The translations under genes and the position numbers were made by a program. From Thiodiazotropha sp050305975 (GTDB lineage Bacteria > Pseudomonadota > Gammaproteobacteria > Chromatiales > Chromatiaceae): 64,000 nucleotides of DNA. Shown here in pieces: positions 60,299 to 64,000 of the stretch (positions are counted from its first letter, which is position 1; every line of letters begins with the position of its first letter). Where the stretch lies: positions 62,001 to 126,000 of the forward strand of contig JBNLGI010000231.1 in NCBI GenBank assembly GCA_050305975.1, in the 5' to 3' direction. The notes beneath the pieces are model-generated. The model ran no database searches, was not told where the DNA came from, and worked only from the letters and a program-made list of their open reading frames with translations.

Positions 60299-62413
60299 CT
60301 AATAATAGACTCTGGCGCTGACATAAAAACTTCTTCCCTCTTCCAGAAAACGGCTGGGGTTCGCCCCTCTCACGTCGGGGTAATAATTTTTGGTATCGAA
60401 CAAATTGTAAATGGAAAACGAAATATCCGTATCCGGAAAAGTGGAAGAACTTAGCCGTTGCGCCAGCAGTGTCAAATTGACGGATTTATATTCCGGAATG
60501 GTGATGGTGATCGGATTGAGATTGGCATCCAGGGCGTTGCCTTTGATCGAGTCGGTGTATTTACCCTGCAGGCTCAAGGATAGATTATCCGAAAAGTCGT
60601 AGATAACGCCAAAGCCAAATTTATTCTTCGCGATTTCCTTGAACTCAGAGTCATCCGGATCGCGTTCATAGTTGTACCAGACGTTTCCCCGCAAACTCGC
60701 GTAGCGCCATTTCATCAGGGCTTCCACTCCCTCCACCTTTTTGGAGCCGCTGTTAACCAGAGTGTCCTCTATGGTGGGCGCTTCTTCAATAATCTTTGAA
60801 GCGTGATTCTGAAAATATGCCACTTGGCCGGAAAGGTTATGCATTGGGTTAAAGTGAAGCGATAACTCCCTGGATTTCATTCTGGCCGGAACCAGATCGG
60901 GGTTTTCAGTGAATTCGAACATGGTGGGTTCACGGAATGCCTCACCGTAAAGGGCTTTTATCGCCCAGCCTTCAGCCAATTGATAGTACACGCCACTTCT
61001 TATATTGGTTATATCGCCATAGATATTGTGATGGTCATATCGACCACCCAGGGTCAGCTGCAGTTTGTTATCAAGAAAAGAGTGTTGATCCTGGATGTAA
61101 ACGTAATATTTGTCTTGATCCAGATAGGGCGTCAGATTGGAAAAATAGCCCGTGGGCGGAAATAGATATCGGCCCACTTGAGGACTCCCCAATGTGGTGT
61201 CGCTGGTGCTCAAACCGGTAAAAGCGGGTTCGCCAATATATACGCTGTAATAACCAAACCCCACAATCAGATAGTTGGGGATGCTCTTGGGGGTAATGTC
61301 GAACTGGGTGTTTATTGTGTATGACTTGTTGTCTTCGATATTAAATGCAGCAAGAAACGGAGGATTATCACCTTCATCTTCACGGCTTTGAAAACGGATA
61401 TAATCATCCTCGTCTTCCCGGTAGGCATCGATCGTCAATTTGACCGGATAAGAATCGAACTCGTTTTCAAATTTAAAATAAGTCAGTATTTGCTCGGAGT
61501 TATAATTGAAGTTGGTGTAGGAGATTTCAGGATTCTCGATTCCGCCGCCGTCCTCATCCCGCAAAAAGTAGATACCGGCATTGATGTTGGCGGTGGTATC
61601 GATTGTATAAATGAAGTCGATATTGAAATTATAGGCCCGGTTGTCGTCTCTATAGGGATTGCCACTGTCGAGCATCTCGTTTCTAAGCTCGATATTGTCT
61701 TCTGTATATTCCGCTGTTCTTATGAAATCAGTGAAATCCGGCCCCTCCTGATTGAAGACGGTTCCGCTTAGAGTGATCCCCAGATTCTTGCTTTGACTGA
61801 TGGTATTGAAACTGACTTGTTTGCTGTCAAATGCCTCATCCACGCTGCCCAGGGAGGTTGCTATATCCGAACCGGGTTCAGAGTTGCCGCTGTTCTTAGT
61901 AATGATATTGATTACGCCGGTAAACGCATCGGCGCCATATAAAGCCGACGCGGGTCCCTGGACGATTTCGATCTGCTTTACGTTGTTCAGAGTATATTGA
62001 GATGCAATATACGCTTCCCCGGACCACAACTTATTCATCGGGCGGCCATCGATGAGAATCTTTGTCTGCGCCCAGTTTTCCGCAAAGCCCCTTTGCCCCC
62101 CCTGTAGACTGGAGTGCGCATTCGCGTATTCGATACCTGGCAGATTATGCAAAACATCTTTCAGGTCACGGTAACCGTATTGCTTGATGTCATCTTCTGT
62201 AATGACATAGATGGTGGCAGGAGCTTCACCCTGTTTCTGTATTCGTTTGGATGCGGTGAAAACTCTGATCTGACCCAGTTCCTCGAGCGAATACTCAAGC
62301 AGTTGAGCTATCTCCTCAGCCTGGACGACCTGCGTTGACAGGCTAAGGCCACTGCCGAGCATGCCAAGTGACAGTGCCAGGATGGCCGGTACACCCTTAT
62401 TGAGATCTGGCAT
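60299..62413 (-). CDS. TonB-dependent outer-membrane receptor
   Basis: A 704-residue receptor. A signal peptide (about 1-32) is followed by a short TonB-box-like region, then the plug domain (about 45-165) with APATIYVITEDDIKQYGYRD, LPGIEYANAHSSLQGGQRGF, ILIDGRPMNKLWSG and VQGPASALYGADAFTGVINI, all strong plug signatures. A 22-strand barrel follows, with RYDHHNIYGDITNIRSGVYY and a C-terminal SFYVSARVYY. GGGAG lies before the ATG at 62413. Such receptors bring in iron-siderophores, haem, cobalamin or glycans; no cognate genes are adjacent. No cobalamin riboswitch signature was seen upstream. Confidence 0.93.
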   Translation of the reverse strand: MPDLNKGVPAILALSLGMLGSGLSLSTQVVQAEEIAQLLEYSLEELGQIRVFTASKRIQKQGEAPATIYVITEDDIKQYGYRDLKDVLHNLPGIEYANAHSSLQGGQRGFAENWAQTKILIDGRPMNKLWSGEAYIASQYTLNNVKQIEIVQGPASALYGADAFTGVINIITKNSGNSEPGSDIATSLGSVDEAFDSKQVSFNTISQSKNLGITLSGTVFNQEGPDFTDFIRTAEYTEDNIELRNEMLDSGNPYRDDNRAYNFNIDFIYTIDTTANINAGIYFLRDEDGGGIENPEISYTNFNYNSEQILTYFKFENEFDSYPVKLTIDAYREDEDDYIRFQSREDEGDNPPFLAAFNIEDNKSYTINTQFDITPKSIPNYLIVGFGYYSVYIGEPAFTGLSTSDTTLGSPQVGRYLFPPTGYFSNLTPYLDQDKYYVYIQDQHSFLDNKLQLTLGGRYDHHNIYGDITNIRSGVYYQLAEGWAIKALYGEAFREPTMFEFTENPDLVPARMKSRELSLHFNPMHNLSGQVAYFQNHASKIIEEAPTIEDTLVNSGSKKVEGVEALMKWRYASLRGNVWYNYERDPDDSEFKEIAKNKFGFGVIYDFSDNLSLSLQGKYTDSIKGNALDANLNPITITIPEYKSVNLTLLAQRLSSSTFPDTDISFSIYNLFDTKNYYPDVRGANPSRFLEEGRSFYVSARVYY

Positions 62414-64000
62414 ATGAAGTACTCCCGTGCTTGAGATTCCTACTAGGAACCTGCTTTATTCTCGTTCACTAATGCCAGTTTCCTTGCCAGCCTTTGCGTC
62501 GGTAGAAAATTCCAGAGCCATCATATTGTACGGCCGCGTCAATCTCCCCACATAAACCACTGATACCGGCACAATGGGATTCTGGATCACATTTTCAGAT
62601 GTTACAAGGGGTACGCCGCACAACCCACAAAATCCACAAATTCCCGTATCCTGGAATCTCTTCATACAACCATGGGGGTATGTCGCATTTACAACGATGG
62701 GAGAAGATTAAGGGCGACCGGTTTCGATGATACTGCCCACAATAGGCTATGGCAGTGCAAATGCCGCAACGGAATTCACTTCTTGATTCTTTCAATTTAT
62801 CGCAAATTCGCATCATGTTTGGTGTTCGACAAAACGGATGCTGGTTATCCTCTTCAGCAAAGCCAGGATAAAGAGGAGGGGAGATGCGTCATCCACGAAC
62901 AAGCCAACGTGAGAGCAGAGTCGGGGCGCCAGTCTGTAACGAGTGGTCATAGCCTAGTCTCGATAAATAGCGATATCCGGTACTCTGTGTTTAAGAAAAT
63001 GGAGATCGCTCGGCAGTAGATTCAATGTCGCAGCTTTTCAGTCTTGGTGTTCCAGAGAAGCGTACCTCGACCCGGTGCTGAACACATGAATGGCCACGCA
63101 GGCCGATGATCCGGTTATTAGCTTTAGAGCACCTTATCGCAGTGCGAAGCATCCAACCACATCCATGATCTGTTTGCCCATCGCATAATGGGCTGCCATG
63201 TCGAAAATATGCCTGGACCTGGTCTGTCTTTGGAGCGACCTAACAGACCACGGCAAGTGAGCGGTACCCGTATAACAACTTCTCGAAATCATCAGGCGTA
63301 GGGCAACGACTTAAGGACCATGTCAAAGTTCACATAGGTCATAGATAGGCAGCTTCGGGGTAAGCAGACGCATTTATGTAAATGCGATAGAGGACTGCAG
63401 AAAGCCGTCGTCAAAGAGCGCTCCGAAGGAAATATAGTACATTAATATGTAACATAAATAGTTAATTATTACATATAGTTAAGAAATTATCATAAAGTAA
63501 TACATCAAATATATTCAATAATTCACTTCATCTAATCAGAAGTAAATACCTGACTTTGGATGCTGTGTAACTAAACTATTTACAATAGTTGCAATGACTG
63601 GCTTATCCACGAGTGTTCTTTAAATCAATCATCGAGTACTCAATACCTGAGCAACGATAATGGGATGTGGTAACGGCTAAAAGTAGAAGTTCTCTATCAA
63701 GAAATGGCACACTGAATGCAATTATTAACTGCTAGTGTATTCATTATTACTGATACTCAAGCACAAAAATCGGTACGAGGAGAAAGCAGCTTTCCCCTGC
63801 ACCGATCTCAAGGGCTACAATGTAGCTAAAATTTGCCAGTCATCATTCGATTTGCGCTTTTTGTCAGACCATCACGTAGCGGTCAAGCCTTCGGCAAGGC
63901 TAAATTTATGTTAGCTCTTTCCTGCCAGTCTGGATCCATAGAACCAGGATGACTTGCTCGCAGCGACCCGCGGACCAGTAGCAAAATAGCGATCGCCATC
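62414..64000. other. right-hand 1.6 kb with no recognisable gene
   Basis: No convincing coding sequence, RNA gene or repeat was found. The stretch from about 63420 to 63720 is strongly AT-rich. Short open frames (for example 62456-62665, minus strand) lack a ribosome-binding site and family resemblance. The window ends here, so flanking genes outside it may own part of this region. Confidence 0.4.

Noticed and set aside
62456..62665. Small minus-strand frame with CGFCGLCG just upstream of the TonB receptor gene
   Set aside because: No ribosome-binding site and no family resemblance; the Cys pattern alone is not enough.
62672..63019. 115-codon plus-strand frame in the right-hand gap
   Set aside because: No ribosome-binding site, no domain, unusual composition; likely chance.
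63603..63610. TTATCCAC as a DnaA box in an AT-rich stretch (possible origin)
   Set aside because: A single short match without a cluster or neighbouring dnaA/dnaN/gid genes.

Overview
The window is about 64 kb from a moderately GC-rich Proteobacterium. The EmrAB/MarR efflux operon, ECF sigma/anti-sigma pair, OprP-type porin, TonB receptor, several NtrC-type regulators and sigma-54 promoters all suggest a gammaproteobacterium, perhaps a respiratory, sulfur- or metal-oxidising line. I cannot name the species. No tRNA, rRNA, CRISPR array or intact insertion sequence was recognised.

Layout. (1) 0-2.1 kb, minus strand: a MarR-EmrA-EmrB drug-efflux operon, with a sigma-70 promoter overlapping two MarR-type operators. 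(2) 2.1-5.5 kb: a REP-like repeat pair, a small unknown gene, a decayed LuxR remnant, and a small periplasmic protein / ECF sigma / anti-sigma operon. (3) 5.5-8.5 kb, minus strand: a DUF5666-type lipoprotein and an NHL beta-propeller lipoprotein. (4) 8.5-10.6 kb: two convergent three-domain cytochromes c. (5) 10.9-31.2 kb: a same-strand run of 19 tightly spaced genes, the centrepiece. It encodes an OmcE-like tetraheme cytochrome, a parvulin foldase, an outer-membrane beta-barrel, four triheme c7 cytochromes, two paralogous unrecognised coiled-coil exported proteins, an NHL lipoprotein, an 11-heme cytochrome, a dedicated System II haem ligase pair (ResB/CcsA), a TPR protein, a histidine kinase with a Cys-rich PAS domain, an NtrC-type activator, a Sel1 protein and two Reg_prop beta-propellers. 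(6) 32.1-43.4 kb: a giant 2036-residue multicopper oxidase of the MofA/MnxG/OmpB type, a YVTN propeller protein, two SCO1/SenC copper chaperones and a cytochrome c / periplasmic-binding-protein fusion. (7) 43.4-54.3 kb: a regulatory island with a LuxR response regulator, an orphan NtrC-type regulator, a degenerate NtrC-like protein without GAFTGA or HTH, a large secreted protein, and an NtrB/NtrC-like pair. (8) 54.5-59.9 kb: a sigma-54 operon encoding a receiver/P-loop fusion, an ABC half-transporter, an esterase-like hydrolase and an OprP-type porin. (9) 60.3-62.4 kb: a TonB receptor, followed by about 1.6 kb without a recognisable gene.

How it fits together. Region 5 reads as a self-contained extracellular electron-transfer locus. 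It carries haem proteins for periplasm (c7 cytochromes), outer membrane (beta-barrel) and cell surface or filament (OmcE-like and 11-heme cytochromes), its own haem-attachment machinery, foldase and beta-propeller accessory proteins, and its own two-component system. The intergenic region at 10.6-10.95 kb has divergent sigma-54 promoter matches facing both cytochrome gene sets, so the locally encoded NtrC-type activators are the obvious candidates to switch it on. Further good sigma-54 promoters precede the degenerate activator, the secreted protein and the receiver/P-loop operon. The adjacent multicopper oxidase with SCO chaperones suggests metal (Mn/Fe) oxidation or reduction chemistry at the cell surface. 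These links are inferred from domains, motifs and gene order; nothing here was tested by search or experiment.
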